Of a stretch of DNA of 64,000 bases, positions 1 to 13,538 are shown piece after piece (position 1 is the first letter of the stretch; each line of letters starts with the position of its first letter). The notes beneath the pieces are model-generated. The model was not told the DNA's origin. It ran no database searches and saw nothing but the letters and a program-made list of their open reading frames with translations. The stretch covers positions 2,668,501 to 2,732,500 of the forward strand of contig OX485807.1 in the NCBI GenBank assembly GCA_950295325.1. The letters are read 5' to 3'. Position numbers and translations under genes: made by a program. This stretch comes from Polytrichum commune. Lineage: Eukaryota > Streptophyta > Polytrichopsida > Polytrichales > Polytrichaceae.

Positions 1-412
1 GGATACCATGGGGACATGGAGGGATGAGGGTTCAGGAAAAATGAAATAGGAGATGGGAGGAGCTTAGTTTAGGGACATAAATTTGACTTTCCGTATCCCC
101 TTAGTACCTCGACATATGGATTCCTTGTAAACATATTTTAGAAAAGTATGTTCAGATAATTTGTATTTAACAATTCATGTCATTTAGTAGGTTTTCGATG
201 AAGAATCCACCCCCAAGATGCAAATGTCGTTTTCATGAACGAGACATCTTTAAAGTTCTTCAATGGTTCCTCAAATAAATATTACATATATAAATGACTC
301 AATTTAAATTGTGGAGAGGGGCTATCTGATTCTCCACAAGAGGTGGATGAAAATTCAATTTTCAATACGATGTCATTAATTTCATGAGGTGTTAGCTTGA
401 ACCACCCTTAAT

Positions 413-738
413 ATGATATTTAGTGTTAGATACTCTAAATACAAACGTATAGTACACTAAATATCACTAACCCTATGAAGGTAACTACTATTCATTGCGA
501 ACTCAAACACTTAATGTCAACTATAATGGTAATATGTGGATGTCGCATGCACAAATTTTGTGTAAGGAAATTAATATGGAAAAAACAATTAACAATGATA
601 AAAGCATAAAGGACATGGTAGTAGGAAATGTGGTGGCCCATTTAATATGTCCAACACTAATTATCAAAGAATTGAAATTTAGTGTTGACCATGATAGCGT
701 AACAACACTATATTATACAATCAAACACTAAATATCAT
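413..738. mobile_element. Small MITE-like insertion inside copy 1
   Basis: The segment starts with ATGATATTTAGTGTT and ends with AACACTAAATATCAT, a perfect 15-bp terminal inverted repeat. It has no coding content beyond a short chance ORF. The matching place in the other copy (about 34.74-34.80 kb, inverted) runs straight through without it, which supports an insertion after the copies separated. At its right edge the sequence forms an 11-1-11 palindrome (725-747). I could not fix a target-site duplication. Confidence 0.5.
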
Positions 739-937
739 ATTTAGTGTAGTGTATTTTAGCCATGTGGTCGCATGTTTTGCTAGTAGTATCAATTGATAGT
801 ATGAGCTTCCCATAAATTAAGTTAGTGCGATATGGATTATTTAGGAGTCGATATTGTTTGTGTATATAATGCATTGAAGTAACGATCTAAACCCTAAGCC
901 CGCAAACTACATAGACAACTCTTTCACAAACTCTATA

Positions 938-976
938 CCCAAACCCCAAACCCCAAACCCCAAACCCTAAACCCTA
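938..976 (-). repeat. Interstitial telomere-like repeat (CCCCAAA/CCCTAAA)
   Basis: About five heptamer-like units of CCCCAAA and CCCTAAA type. They are degenerate TTTAGGG plant telomere repeats on the minus strand. The same block occurs inverted at 34544-34616 in copy 2, so it is part of the element interior and not a chromosome end. Confidence 0.85.
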
Positions 977-2277
977 CATCTTTTTATCTTACCAACCTTT
1001 CTTATATATGGCCATGTTGTGGTCGCATCATGTCAAAATGGTCTACCAATGTTGGTTCGATTGGAAATTGCTTTATTTGGGTCATAGCAACTATAATAAT
1101 CTAGACTCATGCCAATAATTGTCATTTTGATATAAAACATTGGTTTAGGGGGTGAAGAGTGAATTTTGAAATGCTAGCCCTTTCACCTTAATAGTTTTGA
1201 GTGCAATTTGATCACACAATACACACTTAGTCTTATTATAACATAAATGGTATAAGACTTCAAATTAAATCAACAGTTAAGCTATGGTCATGCACATACT
1301 TCTTGTTGCAAATAATACAAATATATAATTGTAAGTGCATACTATTGTATGCACCATTCCAAATTCGTTATCCATTTCCACACCATGGTGGACCTAAAGT
1401 GAATTTCCAATAGGACGTCAAGTCATTTAATTAGGTGTCAACTTGAACTAACGATCGAATACTAGTGCATTAAACTTTAATTTTCACCAATGATGAATTG
1501 TAACAATGATTCATATTAATATGGGCCGATGTTTGGTGAGCCTCCAGTTCCAAATGTCCTCAATCTACCTAGCACAAGCCATTATGGATTAAGCGACTTT
1601 TTATTGGTATTCATGCACTTGGTGACCATATTACAAGCATTTTTTTTATGTGAATCATATGATACCTACAATTTTAGGGGATTCCACAATATGTTCTTAG
1701 CCACTCTTACCTCATTGTGTGTGTGAATATATATATCACTTAGACCTTCATCAATTCACTTGGACTTCACACCTTAGTCGCAAATAATTTAATACTCAAT
1801 GTTAACCCATCAACCTATATATATATAATATAATAACCCATATATAAAATAGTAAAATAGTAAAATAGTAAAATATACATATAAATATAGACATATAGAC
1901 ATATTTTCGTGCGACCTTGGTAACAACTAAGGTGTGCGACGGATTTATAGATTTACAATATGTTGCGTGCACGCAAGACATGTTCCATACATAATGCTAT
2001 TTATATATTGCACATGGATGGAATGGCATATTGTTAGGTCAAAGTAGGCGGCGGGAATCCGCTTTTTAAATAGCATCCAAGGGATTTTGAACCATCGGGG
2101 GGAAGGTACTTAAAGCTCTTCCCCCCCATAGAAGAGCTCTTTTCTGCGGCACATCCAAGTGTGCGCTCCACAGACCTGACTGGAACGCGCTCAAACCATT
2201 TTCTTGTGCGCCAACCCTACACCACCCAGGTCTACTACAGACTGCACATATCCGTATATACCGCCGCAAATACCGGA
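977..2277. other. AT-rich element interior without genes
   Basis: No convincing coding sequence. The segment is collinear, inverted, with about 32975-34540. Short poly-TA runs lie at about 1818-1880. Close to its right edge is a GC-richer stretch (about 2045-2230) that is well conserved between the two copies and directly adjoins the palindrome array. Confidence 0.6.
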
Positions 2278-3357
2278 CGTTTACGAACGCACGTTCGTAA
2301 ACGTGAGTTGGTAGCACATGTACAATAGGTACATCGATATGATATGAGTTGTTTACGAACGTGCGTTCGTAAGTTGATCACAACCGTACTCGACATTGAG
2401 TTCCTTATAGACAGAACTAGGCACGAAAATTGTGTCGATGATATACGAACGTACGTTCGTATATCTACCTTCAAGACCCAGACGCGCATGAGTGCCCGTG
2501 TAACCGTTTTCTCCAACGGAACATCTGGTGATGGGATATTTACGAACGTGCGTTCGTAAATATCACCTGGGATTATTTTTCAAGAATCCAAAAAACATTC
2601 CTTAATTTATACACTTCAGTGCATTGGCCACGTTAACAATATGCAAGTTAAATACGAACGAGCGTTCGTATTTCTCACTACCGTTTGTGTCCGCGGAGAA
2701 TTATGTTAGTTGAATTTTACGAACGCACGTTCGTAAATACCACCTGTCCACCGTCCACGCATCCACCAACAGGCCTGTTGACGCAAGCATGTGTAGAGGA
2801 CTACACCGTGTTTATGATAGATACGAACGCTCGTTCGTATCTATGCAATCATGATTTAGTGATAGATTTCGACTGTCATTTTCCACTGGTTATTGGATAA
2901 CATGTTTTCCTGTAACGTGGCTATAGATACCTCTATTCGGACGTGTCCAATCATTTTTTCCAAACACTGTCGCGGCTGTGACATACAGATGATCGGTCGT
3001 TTGCATCCACCCCTAAGTTTCGGCTGGAACTTACGAACGATCGTTCGTAAACACTCGCCCATCAAATATGATGCTTACTGCATGTGGATAAAGTGGCAAG
3101 TATATTTTAGGTGCTCTTATAATATGTCCCATTTAGATTTTATTGTATATTGGGTTGATATTTTCGTCCGCGCGTTCGTGAATATATGTGCTTGTGTTGT
3201 CCCTTGGTGGTGGACAACCCTTCCAATGTTTTATTGGCGACTCGACCCAAAGCCCTTCACGGGTAATATATATCGGAATGGGGTTCCGTTGTGCAGGGAC
3301 GTCTGAGTCCCGTGTAGGATTTGCATGTCATCGAGCTGTTGTCGAACGCACGTTCGT
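2278..3357. promoter_or_regulatory. Array of ten ACGAACG-NN-CGTTCGT palindromes upstream of the DUF7869-like gene
   Basis: Exact 16-bp cores start at 2283, 2355, 2445, 2542, 2654, 2719, 2823 and 3033, and decayed cores at about 3165 and 3342. The 7-bp arms are invariant while the middle two bases vary (CA, TG, TA, TG, AG, CA, CT, AT). Flanks often extend the palindrome by TTTA/TAAA, but some use other complementary flanks. Spacing is irregular, 60-210 bp. A 7-2-7 layout with a free centre is what a dimeric DNA-binding protein would select. Spacers are not alignable with the array of copy 2 although the gene and the region behind it are. Confidence 0.85.
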
Positions 3358-3501
3358 CTTCATATGTGAGGTCCCGCAACGGTGTGGCGAGAGTTGTTTG
3401 TGATTTTTGAGCCATATATGTAGGCATATCTCGTATCCACTTTTGTATGCATTGCGGTGGTTGTTGTGTTGGTCATTTTATTGGTGGTTTGTTTAGGTTG
3501 G

Positions 3502-6500
3502 ATGGCGATGCACGTTGGATATAGTTCATTGGAGTTGTCCACAAAAGCTTCCTCTTCCGATGATGACTGTAAACTATCTTCGCCATCGGCGGGTAGTCAT
3601 GGCATGGCAAATGCCATGGGTGGGTTTGTGGATGCATCCTCCCACGAATCATTTGAAGTGCACGAACAATCTATACGTTCCGGGGATGACAATGATGACA
3701 TTCCGTTATGTGCCGGTTTCGGTAGGGAGCAATGGGTGGGCCTTGATGTTGTTCTTTTCAACGATGTTGGTGTCCCCGTGGCAGATGGCATATGTAGAAA
3801 CTCTGATCCCCGTGATTGTGTTGATGCCAACCCCCTTGGTCCCGATGATGTGGGTGTGTGCATCTTGAATTCTTTGCTTCCGCTTGACGTCCCGGTGACA
3901 TGGAAATTTTCCTTGCGTCGATGGCCTCTTTGTCGGGTTCTCCATGACGGAGTAAGCTTGTTGGACCATGAGCGCCGCCATAATCAAACGCAATTAGCTT
4001 TGTTGACCAAAATACGTCCTCGCAAAGGCCTACGCAGATATGATTCTAACTGTGTGCCTCGTGGAGATAAGGAACGTCGACGGGATCGCATATTGGGAGA
4101 CGAAACTATCCGTCTTGTGTCCGCCAAAGACTGTTGCGAGAGGAAATGTTGCCAATTTTTCCCGCGGGAGAAAATTAAGTCCCTACGTCAAGAGATGTGG
4201 CTTGCGGATTTCCGTATGAGATCGGCAAAGAAACTCGAGGTCCACAGAAATGTCCACATTGACACCCATGGGCGTAAGGTGGTCACACTTGAGAATGTGG
4301 AAGTGTGTTGTACTGCGTGGTATACCATCCACGCCGTGTCAAAGTCTGACTTTTATAGGTTTCAAAAATATTCATTGTTCGGTCGCCGCTCTCGATTTCA
4401 TGGCAATTCGGGCACAAAGAAACCTAGGGAGGCTACACTCCAAGCCTCCGCGACACTCTCCACCATCATAGTCCCATTGGCCGATGCAATGCCCCACAAG
4501 ACGAGGACATTGTCGTCAGGGGAGAAAGTTGTACAAATGGTATTGCCCACGGGTACAAAATGGAAGAACATATTAACGGACATCAATGAAGTGGGTCGCA
4601 TAGCGGGATGTGGGCCCATTTCTTTGTCCAAGTTGAGTGTGATTAAAAACCAACAGTTTGCCGAATACATTTTGAAGAGACCTGGGGACAAGTTCGCTAG
4701 GTGTACGACGTGTGAAAAATACAAAGGTCTTCGAGACACCCACCCCATAGGCACCGAATCCCACACTAGACACCAAGCAAAATATATTGAACATGTCAAC
4801 AACCAAGAGGCTCACCGTCAAGATTACTACAAGAACCGTGCTCTATCCATAATGAGGCCTACAGAGGTTCTAACAATCATCCATGATAAAATGGACCACG
4901 CCAAGACCGCATGCCCTTGTTATGCACGCAAAATAAAGGCCACGGATGGTCTCTTCAAGTTGCCCGTATCTGTCACAGGTTTGTATTGAATCACAAATAT
5001 GTATTCAAATTCTCTCAAATTTTACTGGGTGTGTTTGCCAAATGTCCAATTTCATACCTCCGTTTGGAGTTGTCGTTGTTATTGTTGTTGTTCAAGCATC
5101 GTTTGTTTTTTTTCGCAGGGATGATTGCCCACGGCCATGGAGACATAAAGTATGCCCATTATGGGTTGGATTTTTACCCTGGCGATGCTAACCACACAGT
5201 GGGTTCATTTGCAAAACTCTTGCGCGATCTGGAGAAGCCGCCGTTACATTCATCACGTGCACTTTTTGATGGTTGTGGAACGACACCCCTTTACGAAGCA
5301 GTGCTTGTGGGGAAGGAGGTTTGTATGTCGTCATTGCCAGAACCACCGGGAGAACCTATTTGTGCAAAACCATTGCCTCCAACTCTTCACGTTCAACTTG
5401 ATAATTGCGCGAAAGACAACAAATGTCGATACGTATTTTGTTTTTGGTCATTGCTCGTGGCGAAAGGAATCTTCAAGGAGGTGTTTGTGTCGTTTTTGAT
5501 GGTGGGACATACATACGACGACATTGATGCATCATTCAGACGGTGGAGCATGAAGTTGCATGAAGAAGATTTTCCAACCATACCTCTTCTTATGAAATCG
5601 TATATGGATTTGGACCATATGCCAGTAATTCCGCACTTGATTGAGGAAGTACCAGATTTCAAGGCCTTCATCAAGTCATACATGTTGAAGGGAGGGGACC
5701 GTTTGGTGGGGCATACCAAAGCACAACAATTCCGATTCTATATAAAGGATGATGGTCTCCCAGCCATGCAATTCAAGCTTTTGTGCACATCTCCTAATTG
5801 GGGACCGGATGATGGTATACTCGTATGGCGTCAAGACAATGATGGGAAATGTTTGCTCCCGGATGGGGATCCAAAGCCTTGCAAACCCGACCCCATGAGG
5901 AATGGGCCGGAAATCATCAAAGGCATATCCGGATTCATTGAATATTGGAAAGAGTTGTGTGAGGAGGACATCACTAGACATGTTAGAGATACTCGTGAAC
6001 CTTTGATTGCGTATTGGGATCGCATTCGCTCGGCCCTAATGACACTTGGTGGCGACACCCGTACAATTTTAACACAAGGATTTTGGCCACAAAGTCGTTT
6101 GACGGTTGTCGAGTCCGACACCATGGTTTTTAGCAATGGAGACGTTCGTGAAGAGTTCGCAATGGACGAGCATTACGTTGGCCCTGCCCGCAATCGACCG
6201 GCACCGTCGTTTCGTGTAGGTGTCGATTGCCATGAAGGTTATTTGGTCCTTGTACGAGCAGGGGATGAGGAACATCCCAAGCCAATTTGGTTGGTGAAAG
6301 CATTGTCTTCACCCAATTTTGTTCGAACTAGCCCCAACTTTCGTCAGATTGAGGTGGAATATTGTCGTCCAAGTACTAAAGACCAGAACGTGCTACGCAC
6401 TTATTTAGGTTGGGACACCAAAAAGAATTTTAAGTGGACAATGGACTCAGCGTACACACCGGTTTGGATAAACACGGACACTATACTTTGTGCTTGGAAG

Positions 6501-6638
6501 CCGCGTAAAGGTTCCAAAACAGAAACAATGACCATCCCCCAAAAACATATAGATTTTGCCAAAGACAACTTGGCACGTATTGCAGCTGCGGAAAATGACG
6601 CCGATAATGGATATGAAGCGGAAGACGGAGATGTGTAA
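3502..6638 (+). CDS. DUF7869-like candidate transposase, intact copy
   Basis: Two exons, 3502-4978 and 5119-6638. The 140-bp intron (GT at 4979, AG at 5118) splices in phase and gives about 998 residues. I chose the ATG at 3502 because both copies share it and align from there on; the frame is open further up but the two copies differ by an indel there. The N-terminal half has an acidic Ser-rich region, a Cys-rich segment (KDCCERKCCQFF) followed by LRQEMW, then CCTAWYTIHAVSKSDFYRF, and a later CTTC pair. The second half carries HDKMD, LDNCAKDNK (D587 by this numbering) and GHTYDDID (D626-D629), the diagnostic blocks of the DUF7869 family. I infer these acidic residues to be a DDE/RNase H-like triad, making this the likely transposase. 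It lies 400 bp from the element end and points outward. DUF7869 assignment is from recall of the family; the catalytic role is inference. Confidence 0.75.
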
Positions 6639-7003
6639 ACATAACATAGGTGGGAGTTCATGGCGAAAAACATGGACGCTTAGTAGACTTGGTTTTTAAT
6701 AGACTTCATGGACTTGTCACACTCCATTGTGGTATACGTTTGGGATGTGCCATCTAAATTCATAAGAGCCTTACTTATGGGATGCGCACCCCAAACTCTA
6801 TAATGACATAAACCATTTGTTTTTTTAGATTCGATTGTTATTTTCCACATGGAGCTCACGTTTGCATTTTAATTGACATTCTCTATTTTTAGAAATAAGA
6901 ATATTCTTTACGTGCAACTTTTTAAATCGTTATGTTCTTGATGTTCCCAATATTCCGTATGCCCACAATATTGGCATCCCAAACTATGGGCAGATTTTAT
7001 TTT
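6639..7003. other. 3' flank between DUF7869-like gene and element end
   Basis: AT-rich, no coding sequence. It is nearly identical, inverted, to 27916-28279 in copy 2, so it belongs to the element. Confidence 0.7.
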
Positions 7004-7041
7004 GAGACTTTCGAAAGTCTCCGATTAACGAATATAGTGTT
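7004..7041. repeat. Terminal inverted repeat of copy 1 with subterminal hairpin
   Basis: GAGACTTTCGAAAGTCTC (7004-7021) is a perfect 18-bp palindrome. It overlaps the terminal repeat that ends CGAATATAGTGTT at 7041. The same end appears at 27877 (inverted) and, more diverged, at 45677. Confidence 0.75.
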
Positions 7042-9506
7042 AGATGCTAGCTATTAAGCAAATGTTAGTAGATGCTAGCTAAGCAAGTGTTAGTTTATTA
7101 GTTAGTGTGAGGCACACAAGACTATTGGAGGTGTTTTGCGTAAGAAGACAAAACCGGCTTGAAGACTTTTGCAGAAAATTAGAAAGAGAGCAAGGGGGCT
7201 ACTTGCCCACTTGCCCCCTTGCCAACTCGATGGCGGAAAAATTAGAAAGATTTCTAAAGGTTTTTTGTCGGAGCCACCTCAGCGAGAGGGTGGCAACCTC
7301 AACCGGGAAAACCCCCGAGCCAAAATTTCGGGAAAGGGTTTGAAAAATGGATCCGGTGGAGGAGCGGTCCAACCCTTTTGTGAGAGGGTTTAAAAACCCC
7401 TCCTTCCACCTTGTAGGTCTCTCTCTTCTTCTAATGCTTGGGCGAAGCCCTGCTTCAATGTAGTTAGGAAAAAACCCTTTAGCATGCATTCTCAATGGCC
7501 TAAAAGAAAGGCTTGAGAACCTCCTCTACTCTCTCTCCTAGTTAGAATGTGTGTTTATTAACACACCAATAAAATAATTCCTTCTTTTGTAGAGGTAGGT
7601 TGGATGGTAGAATTTTGAGTGGAGGCATTGTAGACCTCATCTGCCAATGCCCTGAAGGCTTAGTTTAGAAGCTAGAAAAAGATACTTATTATTTTTCTCT
7701 TAGAGATATTTCCTATAGCTATCCATAGCCGTTTCCCATTTGTGATTTGGTTAAGATGACAATTAGTTATGGATTTTCAAAGATGGAGTAGAAAAACTGG
7801 GTGGTCTTGTGGGTAGCGGCTGCTAGATCAGACCTGCGAGCCCAATAAAAATTTTAATTATAAAAAGTTATATTTTTCCCAAGTAGAACTTTTGTGTAGC
7901 TTTCCAAAATGGCTTAGAACATTTGATTTGAGCATGATTTGAATTAGATATGAATTGTGCAAGATGGGACACATAGTTTGAGAACTTTTGGTTGACTGCT
8001 GCATTACAGAGGATCTGCTGGGTTCACTTCGGCTTACCTTTCTAATCACATATTTTTATCAAATACATATTTTTAGTATCTCTCCAGGGTCATATAGAAC
8101 GTTTGATTTGAATAATATTTGAATTAGATATGAATTGTTGAAGGTGAGATACATAGTTTAAGTCTTCTTGATTGACTGCTGTGTTACAAGGAGTCTGCTG
8201 AATTTTTATTAGCTTAACCTGCTGATGTCATAATTTTCCTAGTTAGAGCTTGTTCATAGCTTTCCAATGGTATAAGGAAAGCCTAGATCCAAGTAGTAAG
8301 AAATGTGCTATGAAGTTTTGAAGTTAGAAGGTAGATAGGTGGGTTGGAAGGGTCGGTGGAATCAACCTCACACTTCCAACCCTCATAACTTTTGCATTTC
8401 TTATCCGATTAGAGTGATTTTTAGATCATTGGAAAAATAATTAGGTGCACTAAGTATAAATATTATTCTTAGGATTAAATTACAGTGCAAAATAAATACT
8501 TTATATTTTAATTGTTAACTAAGGTACGCTTACTACCAAACTAGTTACAAAGAAGGAGGCAAGGTCGACGCTAGGGAAGTGGAGCAAGGAAGGAGGTAGC
8601 GGCTCGGCCTACATCGAGCCCAAATCAACCGAGGAGAATTGAGGTAAATTTACTAACGCTAGCCTTCCATTTAGGGTTGGAGGGAGCGCGGCTAAGGTAC
8701 GCATCTATAAACCCACTCACCTATCTCGTAAGGTCAAGTGGCTTGACCACTTGACCGCCAAGGGAATACCCAACTCCATTGTTTTCGGGGCCCTTGGTAT
8801 GTTTTGTGGTAGTAGCTTCATTTATTAGCAAGTTTCGTGTGTGGTAAGTCGGATTAATCACCGACACGACCATTCTAAATGTTGTTGGTGGAAAGGTGGG
8901 GTTAATGACCCGCGAATCCACTATTATGTTGTTGGCCCCATAGATTGGGAGTAATGGCCCCAATTTATGAAAATTGTGCAACAGGTTGAACCTACAGTTG
9001 CCCGTCACCCTAGTCCCATTAAGTTGTAATTTCGTGGTCTATCCAGTGTAAACACACCTGACAATTAAAACATACAAAATAAATCGTAAACCCTTGTTGG
9101 CAAGAGACCCGAGGTAAGGGGTGATGCCTAATATGTGAATGTAGTGAGGTAGATGCCTTGGTTTCAAGGCTGGTGCGTCTGCGCATTGAATAGGTTGTAG
9201 GTTAAGGTTATAACTAGATAGGAAATTAGTTAGTGGAGTTTAGAGCCACACTAGTAAAAAACTAAGGCCTAACCTCCGGAGGTACTACGACGCATATTTA
9301 ATTTCCCTTAAAAATCTAACTACTCACGTTATACACCTATCATCCGGGTTCGGCTTGGGCGCCTGCAAGTGCAGGCCACCTTCACCGAAGGGCTTGTGTG
9401 ATACTTTTAGGCTCCTTCGAAAGGGGGTGGCCCAAAAGTACCACATAATACAATATACCTTTCCATTACCACTATCCATGGATATAACACACCCATATGC
9501 AGGGTA
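7042..9506. other. Repeat debris without a recognisable gene
   Basis: No convincing protein. The stretch 7042-7700 has LTR-like character: a short repeat of GATGCTAGCTA, a pyrimidine-rich block near 7410, and an AATAAAATAA-type signal near 7570. At 7860-8225 there is a diverged tandem duplication of about 185 bp (compare 7910-8035 with 8095-8220). The rest up to 9500 shows nothing I recognise, although a minus-strand frame stays open beyond the TAG at 9507 to about 9334. Confidence 0.4.
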
Positions 9507-12500
9507 CTATGGTATGGACGTAACGCTTGTCACATGACAATTGTTCATAAGTCCTGCACTGCTCCACTTATTGCGATGCTCAGGAGTGGGTGCATCTGAG
9601 CTTCTTCTCATGGCAAAACCGTCTCGAGTTGTAGGATGTGAGTCTGGATTCACAGGAGTTGGAAAATGTGATCTTGGAAGTGGCATGTTTGCTGCACTCT
9701 GGAATTGACGGCGCGGAGATAAGGCACCACGTTGTTGGAGTTGGAAACCTGCCTCTTCTAGAGCCAAGATTTCCTTCATAGTTAAGTTTGTACCATTTTT
9801 CACAGGCCAGGTCATAGGAACAAATGGCCAACCTACCACAAAGGATTTCTTGGTCCCCTTCACACATCGATTAATGTCATCTGCACAAAACCAAAATTTT
9901 GTAGAAATAGTTCGATGAGTTTTGTACCCCTTCTTATCGCCAACATACGTAGGGGCAGGGGTGCCATGTGGACCTCGTCCTACTCTGGTATCGCATTTCT
10001 CATTAGTATGAGCACACATGGCCTGGCATTTCCGTGCGGATTTGCTTGAAAGACGGGCAATATGCCACTTCGAAGGATCGCAGTTGGTTTCCAAAACGGA
10101 GGTAGTGTGTTGGACGCCCGAGTCAGGTTTAGATAGAGCCTCCTCAATGCGTGCTTTAGTGGACCTGGTACCATCACGTGGAATAGAGTAATTCACTGTA
10201 TCCGACCGATGCGAATCATGACTTGATCCTGGTGGCAAATCTAACTTTCGTTTTGTGGACCCAAAAATCTCTGCGCCCTCAAGGCCTCCTTTCTTGGTCA
10301 ATAGATCTGCAGCCCCAGGGTAAGAGTTAACCGCCTCAGCTATTAGCTTAGGGTCTCCAGAGCGTTGTGCATGGCGTAAACGAAGTTCAGATTTGTCTGG
10401 TCCCTTTCCTCCCTTCCCCCCTTTCAACCAAAATCGGTAGCTTGTAATCTGCATGAAAGCACGAACGAGATCGTCCACCGTAGCCTCGTACAAACATGTC
10501 ATTGTGTTTCCGGACTGTTGCAGCCATCTGTTGTGGACAGTTTCCGCTAGATTGCAAGAAGGCATGTCCGCCCTCTCGTCAAGAGTGAGGTCCTGGAGAA
10601 ACCACATGCAAAGATGAGTAATGGCCTAACGATATGAATTACAGTGAAGGTTTAGTGTATTAAAACATGTGAAGTGATGCACAAACTTATAAGTTGCATA
10701 GAGCCGCCCCACTATCTGTAGCGAAAGTGCCAGAATGCCATCTAGTCATTTAGAGAACGCCTTCCATCCTCTGTTGTAGCACCAGATGAAAGCCACCAAC
10801 CCCGAATGACGTTATACTGCGCTTCTGCTTCTTCTTGAGACTTAGCATCCTTCCAGACTTTACACATAGCGATGTGCTGGTCTTGAAAACCCGGTAGAAT
10901 GTTTTTAGAGATGGCTCTTTGAAGGCACTTTGTCCAGTGAAACAAACATGTCCGCTCCCGGTTCTCCATGCATTTGTTGGGATCTCCGTTGCCATATACT
11001 TTGCGAACGGCATGCCAATTGGCTCCAGCACTATCAGCCATGAAGCCCTTGAAGTTTGTAGTCTCTAATCCATTCTTCCGCATAACTTCGTTCAAATGAA
11101 GCCAAAACAACTCTTGGGCTTCTGCATCCTCAGATTGCATATCACAAAGGGCAATGGTCATTACCTTACAGTACTTGCTGTCGTAGACATGGCATGCCAT
11201 AGTAGTCCAACTAGAAACACGCTTCACATGGTCGAACATGACCCAACAATCTTGAAGGTCACCGCCGGGCTGCATGCGCTTCACCAAGTCCACACCACTC
11301 CCTGGACGGTCCACGGACATCTTGAAAACAAATACCTTTCCCTTGTTTTGACCTAGAAATTGATTTTGGTGGATGAAAACAAAGTTGGAGTAGTCTTTGA
11401 GTTCGAGAATGTTATCCGTAACTCCTCTCCCCTGACGGAAGAATCTCTTTGTTCCAGATACAAAGTTGCGTAAGTTTGGTGAAGTAAGCGTCTCAAACTG
11501 GTCCATAACAACATCCATAGATGTTCCTTGAAGGTTGCTTCCGCCTGGAGTTGGACGAATCAAGGCATCCGCAAGATAGTTCTTACTTGCCGCCATGATG
11601 ATAAAAAAGTTCTTTGCATTAGGAGTCTTCTGGACTTCCTTGGCAACACAATCATACATAATGTCCATGGAATCTTGACATGTTCCTTGAGATACTGGAT
11701 GATTGTGACATCCTAAGTGGATTGCAGCACGAGTGACATCATTGTCATTGGACGACACATGGTAGATTCTAGCATCACATAATGCTAAGCAAATGGGAGG
11801 TGTTTGACAAACCTTACACGCTAATGTGGATTTCTCACTTGGACCCCTTCCAATTGAAAATGGTATCAAAGCCACTCCAGACCACTCTGTGCAGTTTACC
11901 TTGTCATTGTTCATGCAGATGTAATCACAACTCTGGTTTGGGCACTCAAGGTGTCCAGTACAAGAGGACCTACGATAGGTAAGGCCAAATTCATTCTTGA
12001 TATTAGTTGTCATGGTTTTGCACCACGTATGGCCATCGTATTGTTTGCTCATTCCATCCATACTACCTCCAAATTGAGTTGGAATTCCTTCAGGAAGAGG
12101 AGGCAACTCAAATATCTTCTCTCCATCATAAGTTGGAGGTAAATACTTGATTTGTTCGTGATCATTACTGTCAAAATCTATTCGTGAAAGCTCTGAACGA
12201 GAACCCTTTCTAGAGGCAATCTTTCTAATAGCAAATAAGATACTACGACTCTTCCTACAATTAGGATGAATAGGTGGATGTCCTGAAGAGAGTGACGGTG
12301 ACACACTTGAGCGACTATGGTGTTGAAATGGACGTGCGGATCCAAGCAAGCCACGTGACTGAAATGGATTACTTGAAATGTCACTTAGCTTGATCTCATT
12401 AACATTGTCATCGTCTGAATCACTCAATATATGTACATTTGATTCAGTCAGTTCGACTTTGACAGTAGCTAGACCAGGTACATGAACGGTTGATGTGGAA

Positions 12501-12796
12501 GTAGGAGGTGTCATGATTATAGTAGACCCGGACATTTGAACATCTGATAAACCATACACTTTGTAAGTACCACTTGTTAAATTCCAGACATAGCCCTCAT
12601 CAGTACTATCCTTGACCTGAAATATAGACTCACATAACTCTCCATTAGCATCAAACACTTCCTCTTCCACATAAATTGTACCAGATCTGAAACCAAACCT
12701 AAGACTAAGAAGTTGTTCATGGACAACTACCTTGTCGTCTGGGCCCAAAGACATCACAAATGGAACACCTCCAGCGTGGGATCTAAGAGAAGCCAT
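9507..12796 (-). pseudogene. GCM/WRKY-zinc MULE-type transposase, interrupted
   Basis: The first exon runs 12796 to about 10712 and the second from about 10607 to 9507. The intron of about 80-100 bp between them has splice sites I cannot fix. The N-terminal third is low-complexity and acidic. Next comes a Cys/His zinc module of the WRKY-GCM1 type: YDGHTWCK, then LECPNQSCDYIC, CKVC, and HLGCHNHPV. The MULE-like catalytic region follows with CWVMFDHVKRVSSW, GFMADSAGANWHAVRKVYG and CLFHWTKCLQRA. The second exon begins with DERADMPSCNLAETVHNRW, usual for this transposase family. Two in-frame TAG codons (10742-10744 and 10712-10714) stand where TGG would give NDWMAFWHFRYRW, so the copy is probably dead by two point mutations with no frameshift. 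It points away from the ParB-like gene at 18.9-23.2 kb and may be the transposase of that second giant element. Confidence 0.7.
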
Positions 12797-13538
12797 TCTA
12801 AGTGTGCTATAGAAGATGGAAGACGTACAATCATGCTTTGAATAAGAAAATGCTTAGAAGAAGATGTAAGGTTTCAATTGATATGCTCATTATATATCTC
12901 ACCGAGGATGGGATTGTAGACCTTGTGGTCACACTATAGGTAGTGTGTGGAAGCTCAATAGAATATTTGTTGTATATGACAATGATCTGTAAAGTAGGTG
13001 TTGAAAGAGGCAAAGCATATTTTATAAAGCATTGAAATTAAGAATTCCATTGACGGCTGAGACCACCAAGCATAAAGGTGTTAGGTGATACAATAATAAC
13101 ATCCAACCGTATTTATGCCAAAATTATAGATGTCCTTTAATAGCACTGAAATGGAGTTCATGACTCTATTCTAAGGCATGCAAGCTAAGACCACTATTCA
13201 TAGTCACTTAAATCTGTTAGATCCTAGATACTTAAAATTGCCTGACGATCGTACTTTGTCCTATGAGCTAATTTGATGCTTTATAATTATCAATTGCTAT
13301 ACTTGTTTGTTTTGGAAGACCTGTATTGAGAACATCGTGTAGAAGTACTCTAATAATAACAATGAGAATGTTTATCTAAATATAATCATGAACCATTAGT
13401 GAAGTATCTGATGGGAAGACCCTAAAGCAATTTGAAGAGAATAATGAGTCATTCTATTGAAATGACAATGTACATTATCCTTGGCTTCTATTTCGTTTCT
13501 AGTAGTGACTAGTTGTGGTGTGATTGTGAATCAGACAC
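12797..13538. other. Intergenic region, possible bidirectional promoter
   Basis: AT-rich, no coding sequence or clear repeat. It lies between the start of the GCM-type transposase (minus strand) and a plus-strand exon at 13539, so promoters for both are expected here. No copy of either palindrome family was found in it. Confidence 0.4.

Larger units (their letters stand above)
1..7041. mobile_element. Giant element copy 1, one terminal part (rest lies left of the window)
   Basis: From about position 70 to 7041 this segment is an inverted copy of 27877 to about 35115. It contains in the same order the AT-rich interior with telomere-like repeats, a palindrome array, a DUF7869-like gene and a terminus reading CGAATATAGTGTT. 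The match stops at 7041 on this side and at 27877 on the other, and different DNA follows each, so these are true element ends. Positions 1-70 no longer match, so the copy continues or diverges to the left. Compared with copy 2 it has an extra 326-bp insertion at 413-738 and a palindrome array with unrelated spacers. Confidence 0.8.

Noticed and set aside
938-976. Telomere at this position
   Set aside because: The repeats are few, degenerate and mirrored at 34544-34616 within a mobile element; sequence continues on both sides.
2235-2559. Short proteins containing FTNVRS, YERTFV or LRTCVRK repeats
   Set aside because: These peptides are the six-frame translation of the palindrome itself and occur in every frame and on both strands.
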